Part shown: piece by piece, positions 54,612 to 63,713 of the stretch
Numbering within the stretch: the first letter of the stretch is position 1
Layout: each line of letters starts with the position of its first letter
Position numbers and translations under genes: made by a program
The notes under the pieces: model-generated
Told to the model about the DNA's origin: nothing
The model's input: only the letters and a program-made list of their open reading frames with translations
Databases searched by the model: none
NCBI RefSeq assembly: GCF_027604915.1
Contig: NZ_JAJAQC010000004.1
Location: 186,001 to 250,000, forward strand
Length of the DNA stretch: 64,000 nt
Reading direction: 5' to 3'
DNA from: Streptomonospora mangrovi
Lineage (GTDB): Bacteria; Actinomycetota; Actinomycetes; Streptosporangiales; Streptosporangiaceae

Positions 54612-55559
54612 GTGACCTTCCTCTCCGCTGGATGGCTGTGGCTGCTTGTGGTCCTGGCCGCCCTCGTCGCCGTCTACGTGCTGCTCCAGTACCGCCGCCG
54701 CGAGTACACGCTGCGCTTCACCAACCTCGCCCTGCTGGACCGGGTCGCCCCCGCGCGGCCCGGCTGGTGGCGCCACCTCAGCTCGGCCCTGTTCTTCCTC
54801 ACCGTCGCGGTGCTGATCGGCGCCATGGCGCGCCCGGCCATGCCGGTGGAGGTCCCGCGCGAACGCGCCACCATCATGGTCGCCATCGACGTGTCGCCCT
54901 CCATGGCCGCCAACGACGTCGACCCCAACCGCCTCACCGCCGCCAAGGAGTCCGCCCGCGGGTTCGTGGAGTCCCTGCCCGACCGGTTCAACGTGGGCCT
55001 GGTCGTGTTCTCGGCCACCGCCAGCGTGGTCTCCTCCCCCACCCAGGACCACCAGGCGGTCACCGACTCCATCGAGAACCTCCAGATGACCCCGGGCACC
55101 GCCATCGGCGAGGGCGTGTTCACCTCGCTCCAGGCCATCAGCTCCTTCGACGAGGAGGCCGGCGAGGACCCCCCGCCCTCGGCCATCGTGCTGCTCTCCG
55201 ACGGCGAGAACACCAGCGGCCGGCCCATCACCTCGGCCAGCCGCGCCGCCGCCGACATGGGCGTGCCCGTCTCCACCATCGCCTTCGGCACCGGCGCCGC
55301 CATCATCGAGATCAACGGCGAACCCGTCGAGGCCGACATCGACAAGGACGCCCTGGAGCGCCTGGCCCAGGACACCGACGGCTACTTCTACGAGGCCGAG
55401 TCCGAGGCCGAGCTGACCGAGGTCTACGACGACATCGGCTCCTCCCTGGGCAGCGAGACCGTCGACCGCGAGATCGTCACCCACTTCGTGGGCATCGCCC
55501 TGCTGCTGGCCGGCGCCACCGCCGTGGCCGCCCTCGCCTTCGGCCAGCGGGTGCCCTGA
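54612..55559 (+). CDS. BatA-like membrane protein with von Willebrand A domain
   Basis: 315 residues. Two N-terminal membrane helices (WLWLLVVLAALVAVYVLLQY; ALFFLTVAVLIGAMARPAM), then a VWA domain with complete MIDAS residues: MVAIDVSPSMAAND, the Thr in QMTPGTAIGEGV, and VLLSDGENTSG. C-terminal helix IALLLAGATAVAALAFGQ. Third gene of the MoxR-DUF58-VWA operon. GTG 54612 after GAAAGGACGACCGG. Confidence 0.9.
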   Translation: MTFLSAGWLWLLVVLAALVAVYVLLQYRRREYTLRFTNLALLDRVAPARPGWWRHLSSALFFLTVAVLIGAMARPAMPVEVPRERATIMVAIDVSPSMAANDVDPNRLTAAKESARGFVESLPDRFNVGLVVFSATASVVSSPTQDHQAVTDSIENLQMTPGTAIGEGVFTSLQAISSFDEEAGEDPPPSAIVLLSDGENTSGRPITSASRAAADMGVPVSTIAFGTGAAIIEINGEPVEADIDKDALERLAQDTDGYFYEAESEAELTEVYDDIGSSLGSETVDREIVTHFVGIALLLAGATAVAALAFGQRVP

Positions 55560-55787
55560 CCCCGACCCGCCCGCCTCCTCGGCCCGCGCGATGGCCTCAT
55601 CCGGCCACCCGGGAGCCTGGCCGCCGCGCGCGCCCTCCAACCTGGCGCACCCCCCGCGAGGGTGCGCGCCGGGGCCGCGGCCCGCCGGCCGCTCCACCGC
55701 CAACGGACGGCCCCAACCGCGTTTCCCCAGCTCGCCGAGTATCGTGGGGATGTTTGCCCCCAAGTCGGGATACACGGAAAAGGACCC

Positions 55788-56540
55788 ATGCCCGCTACAG
55801 CCCCCGCCCCCGAGGCCATCTTCTTCGACCTCGACGACACCCTGCTCGACGACCGCGCCGCCAGCTCGGCCGGGCTGCGCACCCTCATGGAACTCCTGGG
55901 CCACCCCGACTTCGGCGCCGCGCGCCGCCTCTGGGACGTCCAGACCGACATCTCCTTCGGCGCCTACATCGCCGGCCGGCTCACCCTGGCCGAGCAGCGC
56001 CGCGAACGCGTGCGCGCCCTCGCCGTCCAGGCCGGCCACTCCCACATCGCCGACGCCGCCTGCGACGACCTCTACCAGCGCTACCTGGCCGCCCACCGCT
56101 CCGCCTGGGCGCCCTTCCGCGACGTCGCCCCCGTGCTCAACGACCTGGCCGGCAACGGCGTGCGCCTGGCCGTGGTCACCAACGGCATCGAGCAGTTGCA
56201 GACCGACAAGCTCGCCCGGCTGGGCATCGCCGACTACTTCAGCGCGGTCGTGTGCGCCGACACCGTCGGCGCCGGCAAGCCCGACCCCCGCATCTTCCAC
56301 GTCGCCTGCCAGCGCGTGGGCGTGCCCCCCGCGCGCACCTGGCACGTGGGCGACCAGGTCCGCGCCGACGCCCTGGGCGCCATCGCCGCCGGCCTGCACC
56401 CCCTGCTCATCGACCGCCACGACGGCGGCGAGGCCGCCGCCCCCCACGACATCACCGTGGTCACCGGCCTGGACGAGGTCCGCAACCTGGCACGCGCCGC
56501 CCACACCGCCGCCGCCCGCCCCGCCGGCCCGGTCCTGTGA
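55788..56540 (+). CDS. HAD-superfamily phosphatase
   Basis: 250 residues. Motif I FFDLDDTLLDDRAA (nucleophile and acid Asp), motif II VVTNGIEQLQTDKL, motif III Lys in GAGKPDPRIF, motif IV WHVGDQVRADALGA. Helical cap between I and II suggests a small phosphate ester, such as a nucleotide or sugar phosphate. ATG 55788 preceded by AAAAGGA. Its TGA overlaps the NUDIX start, so the two are coupled. The 228 bp after the VWA gene hold nothing else clear. Confidence 0.92.
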   Translation: MPATAPAPEAIFFDLDDTLLDDRAASSAGLRTLMELLGHPDFGAARRLWDVQTDISFGAYIAGRLTLAEQRRERVRALAVQAGHSHIADAACDDLYQRYLAAHRSAWAPFRDVAPVLNDLAGNGVRLAVVTNGIEQLQTDKLARLGIADYFSAVVCADTVGAGKPDPRIFHVACQRVGVPPARTWHVGDQVRADALGAIAAGLHPLLIDRHDGGEAAAPHDITVVTGLDEVRNLARAAHTAAARPAGPVL

Positions 56541-57418
56541 TGGCCGCCCCCGCCGCGCCGCGCACGGCCCGCCGCGTCACCGCCCACCTGCTGTGGACCG
56601 ACCCCCAGGGCCGCGCCGTGCTGCCGCCCTCGCCTGACGACCCCGACGCCCCGCCGCACGGCGGCGAGACCCTGCCCGGCGGCCGCGTCCGCTACGGCGA
56701 GGACCCCGCCCAGGTCGCCCGCACCGCCGCAGGCGCACCCCCCGGCACCCCGCTCACCCCGCGCGACGTGCGCACCGAACTGACCCTGCTGCACAGCGCC
56801 GAGGGTCCCCTGGAGCTGCACACCGACCGCCTCTACTACACCGCGCCCCTGGCCGCCTGCCCCGCGCCCCCCACCGGGCGGCGCGTGCCCCTGCGCGCCG
56901 CCGCGGCCCTGCCCGCGCTCCCCGCCCCCGCCGACCTGGTCGAGGAGGAGCCCGCGCGCCCCGGCCGCTCCCTGCGCCGCCTGGCCGCCTACGGCGTGGT
57001 CACCGACCCCGCCGGGCGGCTGCTGCTCAGCCTGATCGCCCCCGGGTTCCCCGGCGAGAACACCTGGCACCTGCCCGGCGGCGGCGTGGACCACGGCGAG
57101 AACCCCCGCGCGGCGCTGCGCCGCGAGATCGCCGAGGAGACCGACCAGGACGCCGGCGTGGGCGCCCTCATCACCATCACCCACCACAGCAGCGACCGCC
57201 CGCCCGACCCCCGCACGCCCACCACCCAGACCTACGCGGTGTGGACGTTCTTCCACGCCCACGTCGCCGACCCAGGCACGCCCCGCGTCACCGAGGTCGA
57301 GGGCTCCACCGCCGACTGCGCCTGGTTCACCACCGAGGAGCTGGCCGACCTGCCCCTGTCGCGCACCGCGCAGGAGGGGCTGGCCGCCATCGCCGCCGGC
57401 GCGGGCCTGCGCGGCTGA
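56540..57418 (+). CDS. Two-domain NUDIX hydrolase
   Basis: 292 residues. Residues about 1-125 resemble a worn NUDIX fold without a full box; residues about 145-290 carry the box GGGVDHGENPRAALRREIAE with EET following (the last Gly of GX5EX7REUXEEXGU is Asp). The metal-binding Glu residues are intact. Hydrolyses nucleoside diphosphate-linked compounds; substrate unknown. ATG 56540 overlaps the HAD stop (TGATG), and a GTG at 56537 is also in frame. Confidence 0.85.
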   Translation: MAAPAAPRTARRVTAHLLWTDPQGRAVLPPSPDDPDAPPHGGETLPGGRVRYGEDPAQVARTAAGAPPGTPLTPRDVRTELTLLHSAEGPLELHTDRLYYTAPLAACPAPPTGRRVPLRAAAALPALPAPADLVEEEPARPGRSLRRLAAYGVVTDPAGRLLLSLIAPGFPGENTWHLPGGGVDHGENPRAALRREIAEETDQDAGVGALITITHHSSDRPPDPRTPTTQTYAVWTFFHAHVADPGTPRVTEVEGSTADCAWFTTEELADLPLSRTAQEGLAAIAAGAGLRG

Positions 57419-57449
57419 GACCGCCGCGCCGCCGCCGGCGCGCACTCCC

Positions 57450-57477
57450 CCGCCGCCGGCCGCGCGGCCGGCGGCGG
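57450..57477. terminator. 28-bp perfect palindrome between convergent genes
   Basis: CCGCCGCCGGCCGC followed by its exact complement, centred in the 79-bp gap between the NUDIX and permease stops. Symmetric, so it can terminate both strands. Confidence 0.75.
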
Positions 57478-57497
57478 CGCCGCCCAGGCGGCTCCGC

Positions 57498-58766
57498 TCA
57501 GGAGCGCAGCCCCGGCAGCACCCGGCGCACCCACCACAGGCCCGCGCCCAGCGCCAGCACACCCACCCCGGCCATCACCGAGTTCAGCGGCAGGCTGAAC
57601 GCCAGCACCACGCACCCGGCCAGCCCCACCACCGGCACCAGCAGCGGCGGCCGGTTCTCATCGGGCCCCAGGCGCAGCGCCGAGGCGTTGGCGATCGCGT
57701 AGTAGGCCAGCACCCCGAACGCCGAGAACCCGATCGCGTCGCCCAGGTCGGCAGCCAGCACCAGCACGCACACCGCCGCACCCACCGCCAACTCGGCCCG
57801 GTGGGGCACCCCGAAGCGCTCGTGCACCCCCGCCAGGAAACGCGGCAGGTGGCCGTCGGCCGCCATCGCCGCCACCGTGCGCGACACCCCCAGGATCAGC
57901 GCCAGCAGCGCCCCCAGGCTCGCCGCCGCCGCACCGGCGGTCACCGCCGGCACCAACTGCGGCCACCCGGCCGCCACCACGGTGTCGGCCAGCGGAGCGG
58001 CGCTGGCCGCCAGCCCCTCCCGACCCAGCACCGTCAGCACCGAGGCGCCCACCAGCAGGTACACCACGAACACCCCGGCCAGCGCCAGACCGATCGCCCG
58101 CGGGATGGTGGTGGAGGGGTCGCGCACCTCGCCCCCCAGCGTGGCGATCCGCGCATAGCCCGCGAACGCGAAGAACAGCATGCCCGCCGCGCCCAGCAGC
58201 CCGAAGAACCCCGGCCACTGGGTGGTGACGTCCAGATGGCGGGGATCGGCCTCGCTGCCGCCCAGGGCCACCGCCACCACCGCGGCCAGCACCGCCAGCA
58301 CCAGCGCCAGCAGCACCCGCGCCACCACGGTGGACTTGCGCAGCCCCGTGTAGTTCACCGCGGTCAGGCACACCACCGCGCCCACCGCCAGCGGCCGGCT
58401 CCACTCCGGCGCCACGTAGGCGGCGAAGGTCAGGGCCATCACCGCGCACGAGGCGGTCTTGCCCACCGTGAACGCCCAGCCCGCCAGGTAGCCCCACATC
58501 TCGCCCAGGCGCTCGCGCCCGTAGACGTAGGTGCCCCCCGACTCGGGGTGGCGCGCGGCCAGGCGCGCCGAGGAGGTGGCGTTGCAGTAGGCGACCACGG
58601 CGGCGATCAGCAGCGCCACCAGCAGCCAGGCCCCCGCCTCCTCGGCGGCCGGGGCGAACACCGCGAAGACCCCGGCGCCGACCATGGCCGACGCCCCCAG
58701 GGTGACGGCATCGGCGGTACCCAGCACCCGGGAGGGGCGGGCCTGCGATCCTGAAGAGGTGGTCAT
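57498..58766 (-). CDS. APC-family amino acid permease
   Basis: 422 residues, about 12 helices. APC signature near the N-terminus: VTLGASAMVGAGVFAVFAPA and SARLAARHPESGGTYVYGRE, then FFAFAGYARIATLGGEVRDP. It imports or exchanges an amino acid or amine. ATG 58766 chosen because the family begins about 15 residues before the first helix; longer starts add an Arg/Pro-rich stretch. Single gene, convergent with NUDIX. Confidence 0.92.
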   Translation of the reverse strand: MTTSSGSQARPSRVLGTADAVTLGASAMVGAGVFAVFAPAAEEAGAWLLVALLIAAVVAYCNATSSARLAARHPESGGTYVYGRERLGEMWGYLAGWAFTVGKTASCAVMALTFAAYVAPEWSRPLAVGAVVCLTAVNYTGLRKSTVVARVLLALVLAVLAAVVAVALGGSEADPRHLDVTTQWPGFFGLLGAAGMLFFAFAGYARIATLGGEVRDPSTTIPRAIGLALAGVFVVYLLVGASVLTVLGREGLAASAAPLADTVVAAGWPQLVPAVTAGAAAASLGALLALILGVSRTVAAMAADGHLPRFLAGVHERFGVPHRAELAVGAAVCVLVLAADLGDAIGFSAFGVLAYYAIANASALRLGPDENRPPLLVPVVGLAGCVVLAFSLPLNSVMAGVGVLALGAGLWWVRRVLPGLRS

Positions 58767-58922
58767 AGTGCCTGAGTCTGCCCCAGCATGATCACGCCTC
58801 AGTGAACACCGGCGTGACCCTGTGCGACCACATCCGGCCGGATCGCACCGCCCCGCCGTGCCGGCGGGCGCGGGCGGACCCCGCGCCCGCCCGCGCGGCG
58901 TGGGGATTCGCACACCCCGCGC

Positions 58923-59198
58923 TCACACGCTCCACGGCACCCCCGTGTGCTCGTCGATGTCCTCGGCCGCGACCTGCCGCAACTGCCGCGACAGGTCGGC
59001 CAGTGCCCGAGAGACGGCGAGTTCGTCGCCGATCTCGGGCACGTCGGCGTCGGCGGGGTGCTTGCGCGCCATGCCGTGGCCGCGCAGCCCCGGACCGTCG
59101 TCGGCCACCAGGCCGACCTCGGCCAGGGTGCGGGCGGCATCGCCCTCGCTCTCCTCCGACAACACAACGTCGATGTTCCACCGCTTCGTGGTGTGCAT
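58923..59198 (-). CDS. DUF1876 (dsRBD-like) protein
   Basis: 91 residues. TTKRWNIDVVLSEESEGDAA, GLRGHGMARKHPADADVPEI and ALADLSRQLRQVAAEDI match DUF1876, a small alpha/beta fold resembling double-stranded RNA-binding domains. Function unknown. GGAGG precedes ATG 59198. Lies 34 bp after the DUF1918 gene; the two families are repeatedly neighbours in actinobacteria. Confidence 0.87.
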   Translation of the reverse strand: MHTTKRWNIDVVLSEESEGDAARTLAEVGLVADDGPGLRGHGMARKHPADADVPEIGDELAVSRALADLSRQLRQVAAEDIDEHTGVPWSV

Positions 59199-59232
59199 CG
59201 CACCCACCTCCAGCGTCGCGGGCCGGCCGGGC

Positions 59233-59436
59233 TCAGCGCCCGGCCGCCTCCCGTTCGATATGGGCGTCGGGTCCGGGATAGACCAGCGTCTCGGTGCCGG
59301 AGGCGTTGTCCAGCCAGCGGACCCGGTAGGGCGGCGCGCCCTGCCCGCCGCGCACCTCGGTGACCACACCGGTGCGGCGGTGGGCGTCGTCGCGCCGCGC
59401 CTCGACCACGAGCCGGTCGCCGACACGTGCTCTCAT
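59233..59436 (-). CDS. DUF1918 protein
   Basis: 67 residues. MRARVGDRLVVEARRDDAHR, GVVTEVRGGQGAPPYRVRWL and DNASGTETLVYPGPDAHIE: a small SH3-like barrel (DUF1918) that is predicted to bind nucleic acid. First gene of the DUF1918-DUF1876 pair, with GGGAG five bases before the ATG. Confidence 0.88.
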   Translation of the reverse strand: MRARVGDRLVVEARRDDAHRRTGVVTEVRGGQGAPPYRVRWLDNASGTETLVYPGPDAHIEREAAGR

Positions 59437-59615
59437 GGCGACTCCCCTCGCGAACGCGTGGGCGCCGAAGGCGGGGCCGCGGCGCCCGGTCCTCACATCT
59501 GGGGGCTACCCACCATCCTCCGCCTCACCACCGGCGAATTCAAGCAGGTCAGGCGGCTTTGCGGGGACGCGGACACGGGGGCCGGCCGCCGCCGGGCGCG
59601 GACCGCCGGCCCCTC

Positions 59616-59637
59616 CGCTCCCGCACGCGCGGGAGCG
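59616..59637 (-). terminator. Hairpin after the SDR gene
   Basis: Nine-base-pair stem CGCTCCCGC with GCGGGAGCG around an ACGC loop, ending next to the stop of the SDR gene. It separates the SDR from the DUF1918 pair. Confidence 0.7.
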
Positions 59638-60396
59638 CTACTCCACACCGGCGCTGAGGGTGCGCCCGCCGTCGAGGGTGATGGTCTGGCCGGTGACCCA
59701 GGAGGCGTCGTCGGAGGCCAGGTAGGCGATGGCCGCCGCCACGTCCTCGGGCTCGCCCAGCCGGCCCAGCGGGTACCCGGCCGCGACCTTCTCCTCGTCC
59801 TCGGCGAACAGGGCGGTGGCGAACCGCGTCTTGACCACGGCCGGCGCCACGGCGTTGACCCGCACGCGCGCCCCGGCCAGCTCGTAGGCCAACTGCTGGG
59901 TGAGGTTGATCATCGCGGCCTTGCTGGCGCCGTAGATCCCGATCCCCGGCGAGGGGTGCTGGCCGGCCAGCGAGGCGACGTTGACGACCGCGCCGCCGTG
60001 CTCGGCCATCCACGCGCGGTGCACCGCGCCCACCCACGCGGCGGCGGCGATCACGTTGACCTCGAAGATCTTGGCCATGGCGGCCGGCTCGACGTTGACG
60101 ATCGCGTCGAAGACGGGGTTGGTGCCGGTGTTGTTGACCAGGACGTCGATGCGGCCGAACTCCGCCATGGTGCGCTCCACGACCGCCGCCCGGTGCTCGG
60201 CGTCGTGCGCCTTGCCCGCGACGCCCAGCGCCGCCTTGGCGCCGCCCAGCTCCTCCACCGCCTTCTCCAGGGGCTCGGGCTTGCGGCCGGTGACGACCAC
60301 CCTGCCGCCCTCCTGCACGATGCGCTGCGCGGTGGCCAGCCCGATCCCCCGGCTGGCACCGGTGATGATGGCGACCCTGCCGTCGAAACGTCCCAC
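59638..60396 (-). CDS. Short-chain dehydrogenase/reductase, FabG-like
   Basis: 252 residues, classical SDR. Cofactor motif TGASRGIGLA, VNNTGTNPV in place of NNAG, catalytic Ser in NVASLAGQ, YGASKAA with Tyr and Lys, and the C-terminal VTGQTITLDGG. NADP(H) is likely from the Arg in VVVTGRKPEPL. Substrate unknown. GTG 60396 after GAAAGGA. Its -10 element touches a TetR-type palindrome. Confidence 0.9.
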   Translation of the reverse strand: MGRFDGRVAIITGASRGIGLATAQRIVQEGGRVVVTGRKPEPLEKAVEELGGAKAALGVAGKAHDAEHRAAVVERTMAEFGRIDVLVNNTGTNPVFDAIVNVEPAAMAKIFEVNVIAAAAWVGAVHRAWMAEHGGAVVNVASLAGQHPSPGIGIYGASKAAMINLTQQLAYELAGARVRVNAVAPAVVKTRFATALFAEDEEKVAAGYPLGRLGEPEDVAAAIAYLASDDASWVTGQTITLDGGRTLSAGVE

Positions 60397-60432
60397 GAGG
60401 CTGCGTCCTTTCGGTCATGACTGCGTTGCCTC

Positions 60433-60450
60433 ACCTTACCGACCGGTCGG
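60433..60450 (-). promoter_or_regulatory. SDR promoter with TetR-type palindrome
   Basis: CCGACCGGTCGG (60439-60450) is a perfect 12-bp palindrome of the kind bound by TetR/AcrR repressors. The adjoining TAAGGT (minus strand 60438-60433) can be the -10 of the SDR gene, so the operator would lie in the -35/-10 spacer. No TetR gene is in the window. Confidence 0.5.
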
Positions 60451-60607
60451 ATTGTGATGTGGGCCGCCCCGCGCCGGGACGCCGCTCCGCCGCGTCCGCG
60501 CCCCGCTCGCGGCGCGGCGCACGGCGCCGCGTCGGCCCTGGTAACGTTCGCGGCTGGATTCCACCCGGCGGGCGGGGACGGCCCGCCGCCACCGAACGGA
60601 GGAGGCC

Positions 60608-61279
60608 GTGCCGGAACGCGACGGCGGCCCGCGCGACGACGCGCCCGCAGGCCCCCAGCACTACTTCAGCGCCGACCCCGGCGTGGCGAGCCGGCCGGCC
60701 GGCGTCGACCTGGTGCTGCCCGACCTGCACCTGCGCCTGGCCACCGACCGGGGCGTGTTCTCCGCCGAGCGGGTGGACCTGGGCACCCGGGTGCTGCTGG
60801 AGTCGGTGCCCCCGCCGCCGGCGCGCGGCCGGCTGCTGGACCTGGGCTGCGGCTACGGCCCCATCGCCCTGGCCATGGCCGCCCGAGCGCCCGGCGCGAG
60901 CGTGCTGGGGGTGGACGTCAACACGCGCGCGGTGGACCTGGCGCGGGGCAACGCCGCGAGCAACCACCTTGACAACGTAGATTTCCAAGTGGTGGCGGCC
61001 GACGGCACCCCCGCCTCCGCGGCCGGCGCCGCCGCCCTGGCCGGCCCCTTCGACGCGCTGTGGTCCAACCCGCCCATCCGCGTCGGCAAGGACGCGCTGC
61101 ACGCCCTGCTGCGCACCTGGCTGGGCCGCCTGGCGCCGGGCGCCCAGGCCCACCTGGTGGTGCAGCGCAACCTGGGCGCCGACTCCCTGCACCGGTGGCT
61201 GGAGGAGTCCGGGCTGCCCACCGAGCGCGCGGCCTCGCGCGCCGGCTTCCGCGTGCTGCGGGTGACCGCCCCGGCCTGA
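60608..61279 (+). CDS. RsmC/RlmG-like rRNA guanine methyltransferase
   Basis: 223 residues. SAM motif LLDLGCGYGPIALAMAARAP (about 77-96), VLGVDVNTRAVDLARGNA, and the catalytic NPPIRVGKDALH of guanine-N2 methyltransferases. RsmC methylates 16S rRNA G1207; this shorter, single-domain form is common in actinobacteria and its exact site is not certain. GTG 60608 after GGAGGAGGCC. A -10-like TAACGT is at 60542-60547. Confidence 0.85.
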   Translation: MPERDGGPRDDAPAGPQHYFSADPGVASRPAGVDLVLPDLHLRLATDRGVFSAERVDLGTRVLLESVPPPPARGRLLDLGCGYGPIALAMAARAPGASVLGVDVNTRAVDLARGNAASNHLDNVDFQVVAADGTPASAAGAAALAGPFDALWSNPPIRVGKDALHALLRTWLGRLAPGAQAHLVVQRNLGADSLHRWLEESGLPTERAASRAGFRVLRVTAPA

Positions 61280-61449
61280 CCCCCTCCCTCGCCCCCTCAA
61301 GGGCGCCGGCGCCGCCCGCCCGCCGCCCGGCCCCTCCCCCGCCGCGCCGGGCCGAGGGGGAGCCTTCCGGGCCGCCGGCGCCGGACGGTATCGTGGTGGC
61401 GGGCCGATCCGGCCCCCCGACCCGACCGGACACGAGGAACACACCGCAG

Positions 61450-62046
61450 GTGAGCACGCAACTGCGCCCCACCGACGTCAAACGACTCAACCGCCAGTGG
61501 CGCAGGCGCACCGAGGGCCGCGTCTCCCTGATCGTGGAGTCGGTGACCCAGCCCTTCAACCTGGGCTCGATCCTGCGCACGTGTGCCGCCTTCGGCGTCG
61601 AGACCGTGTGGCTGGCCGGCAACTCCGTGGACCCCACCCACCCCCAGGTCGGCAAGACCGCGCTGGGCACCGACCAGAAGCTGCGGTGGGAGAAGCTGCG
61701 CGGCGCCGCCGAGGCGGTCGCCGCCGCCCGCGCCGACGGCTACCGGGTGGTCGCCGTGGAGCTGGCCGACACCGCGCTGCCCCTGCACGAGGCCCCGCTG
61801 GAGGGCGACGTCTGCCTGGCCGTGGGCGCCGAGGACCACGGCTGCTCCCCGGCGCTGCTCAACGGCGCCGACGCGCTGGCCTACATCCCCCAGATCGGCC
61901 GGGTGGGCTCGCTCAACGTCGCGGTGGCCACGGCCATCGCCGTGGCCGAGACCCGCGCCCGCGAATGGCGCCGCCCCGTTGCGGCCGCCGAACCCGCCGA
62001 AAACACCGCCGCCGCGCCCGCCTCCGAGGCCGCCCGACCGCGCTGA
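61450..62046 (+). CDS. SpoU/TrmH-family 2-prime-O-RNA methyltransferase
   Basis: 198 residues. SPOUT knot motifs: SVTQPFNLGSILRTCAAFG with the N-L-G-S/R loop (motif 1), VCLAVGAEDHGCSPALLNGA (motif 2) and YIPQIGRVGSLNVAVATAIA (motif 3). Methylates a tRNA or rRNA ribose. GTG 61450 gives the compact normal size. 170 bp after the RsmC-like gene, with a TATCGT -10 candidate near 61388. Confidence 0.9.
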   Translation: MSTQLRPTDVKRLNRQWRRRTEGRVSLIVESVTQPFNLGSILRTCAAFGVETVWLAGNSVDPTHPQVGKTALGTDQKLRWEKLRGAAEAVAAARADGYRVVAVELADTALPLHEAPLEGDVCLAVGAEDHGCSPALLNGADALAYIPQIGRVGSLNVAVATAIAVAETRAREWRRPVAAAEPAENTAAAPASEAARPR

Positions 62047-62321
62047 CCTCCCCTCGCGCGCCCCCACTGCGGGCGCGCCCGGCCCTTGGGGCCGCCCCCG
62101 GCGATCACCTTCCGATCGCAGGGTTCAACCCGGCGCCGCCCGGGAATTTTTCCAGCTCCACGTTCGTCAGCACCCTAGACACGAGATGAGAGAGGATACG
62201 TGGACCCGTCCCGAAGTACCGGCAGCGTCCTGACCACCGGACGCGCCTCCGAACCCGACGAGCCGCCATCACCAGGTAGCGTGCGCACCGAGTTTCCCCG
62301 CTCCGAGGCGGTGCGCGCGAC

Positions 62322-63713
62322 ATGAGCGTCGTCCTCAACATCCTTCTCGGAGCACTGGTGATCCTGGCGATCACCGCGGCGACCGGCTACTTCGTCGCCC
62401 AGGAGTTCGGCTACATGGCGGTGGACCGCTCCCGCCTGAAGGCCCGCGCCGCCCAGGGCGACTCCGGCGCCCGGCGCGCACTCGCGATCACCAACCGCAC
62501 CTCGTTCATGCTCTCGGGCGCCCAGCTCGGCATCACCGTCACCGGTCTGCTGGTCGGTTACGTGGCCGAGCCCATGATGGGCGAGGGCGTGGGCGAACTG
62601 CTGGGCTGGGCCGGCGTCCCGGCCGGCACCGGGCTGGCGGTGGGCACCGTGTTCGCGCTGCTGTTCTCCACCGTGGTGCAGATGGTCTTCGGTGAGCTGT
62701 TCCCCAAGAACCTCGCCATCGCCCGTCCCGAACCCGTCGCGCGCTGGCTGGCCCTGTCCACCGGCGTGTACCTGCGGGTGTTCGGCTGGCTGATCTGGCT
62801 GTTCGACCAGGCGGCGATCCTGCTGCTGCGGGCGGTGCGCATCCAACCCGTGGAGGACGTCCAGCACGCGGCCACCCCGCGCGACCTGGAGCACATCGTG
62901 GAGGAGTCCCGCGAGAGCGGCGACCTGCCCGCGGAGCTGTCCACGCTGCTGGACCGCACGCTGGACTTCCACGACCGCACCGCCGAGCACGCGATGATCC
63001 CGCGCCCGCAGGTCTCCACCGTGGAGGCCGGCGAACCGGTGAGCCGGGTGGTGGAGCTGATGGCCTCGGGCCACTCCCGCTTCCCGGTGCTGGGCGACGG
63101 CGTGGACGACATCGTCGGCGTCATCTGCCTGCGCGACGTGCTGGCACTGGGCGACCGCGACCTGGACTCCGTGCCGGTGTCCGACGTCGCGCGCCGCGCC
63201 GTGCTCGTGCCCGGGTCGCTGCCGCTGCCCGGCGTGCTGGAGCAGTTGCGCGCCTCCGACGAGGAGTTCGCCTGCGTGGTGGACGAGTACGGCGGCCTGG
63301 CCGGCGTCATCACCACCGAGGACATCGCCGAGGAGCTGGTGGGCGAGATCGCCGACGAGCACGACCCCGAGGACGCCGGCGAGGCGCGCGTGGGCGAGGA
63401 CGGCAGTTGGCTGCTGCCCGGCGCGCTGCACGTGGACGAGGTCGAGCGGCTCATCGGCCACGACCTGCCCTCCGGCGACTTCGAGACGATCGGCGGCCTG
63501 GTCATCAGCGAGCTGCGGCGGCTGCCCGAGGTCGGCGACAGCGTGCGCGTGGAGCTGCCGCGCCATCCCGGCGCCGGCGACGACGAGCCGCTGCGCGCCA
63601 TCGACCTGGGCGTGCGCACGGTCGACCGGCACGTGCCCGAGACCGTGCGGCTGGAGCTGCGCGAGACGCCGGCCCACCAGGGCGCCGGCAAGGACAGCGG
63701 GGTGAACGCATGA
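62322..63713 (+). CDS. CNNM/CorC-type membrane protein with CBS pair
   Basis: 463 residues. DUF21 membrane domain (residues 1-190, about four helices; TNRTSFMLSGAQLGITVTGL, FGELFPKNLAIARPEP), two CBS domains (about 208-330; MIPRPQVSTVEAGEPVSRVV, ACVVDEYGGLAGVITTEDIA), and a C-terminal CorC/HlyC domain. Implicated in Mg2+ efflux or homeostasis; older hemolysin labels are misleading. The 275 bp before it holds a TAGCGT -10 candidate (62277-62282). Its stop overlaps the next gene. Confidence 0.92.
   Translation: MSVVLNILLGALVILAITAATGYFVAQEFGYMAVDRSRLKARAAQGDSGARRALAITNRTSFMLSGAQLGITVTGLLVGYVAEPMMGEGVGELLGWAGVPAGTGLAVGTVFALLFSTVVQMVFGELFPKNLAIARPEPVARWLALSTGVYLRVFGWLIWLFDQAAILLLRAVRIQPVEDVQHAATPRDLEHIVEESRESGDLPAELSTLLDRTLDFHDRTAEHAMIPRPQVSTVEAGEPVSRVVELMASGHSRFPVLGDGVDDIVGVICLRDVLALGDRDLDSVPVSDVARRAVLVPGSLPLPGVLEQLRASDEEFACVVDEYGGLAGVITTEDIAEELVGEIADEHDPEDAGEARVGEDGSWLLPGALHVDEVERLIGHDLPSGDFETIGGLVISELRRLPEVGDSVRVELPRHPGAGDDEPLRAIDLGVRTVDRHVPETVRLELRETPAHQGAGKDSGVNA

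Noticed and set aside
62121-62135. tRNA T-arm-like GGGTTCAACCC
   Set aside because: The stem and loop lengths are wrong, and no acceptor or anticodon arm can be drawn around it.
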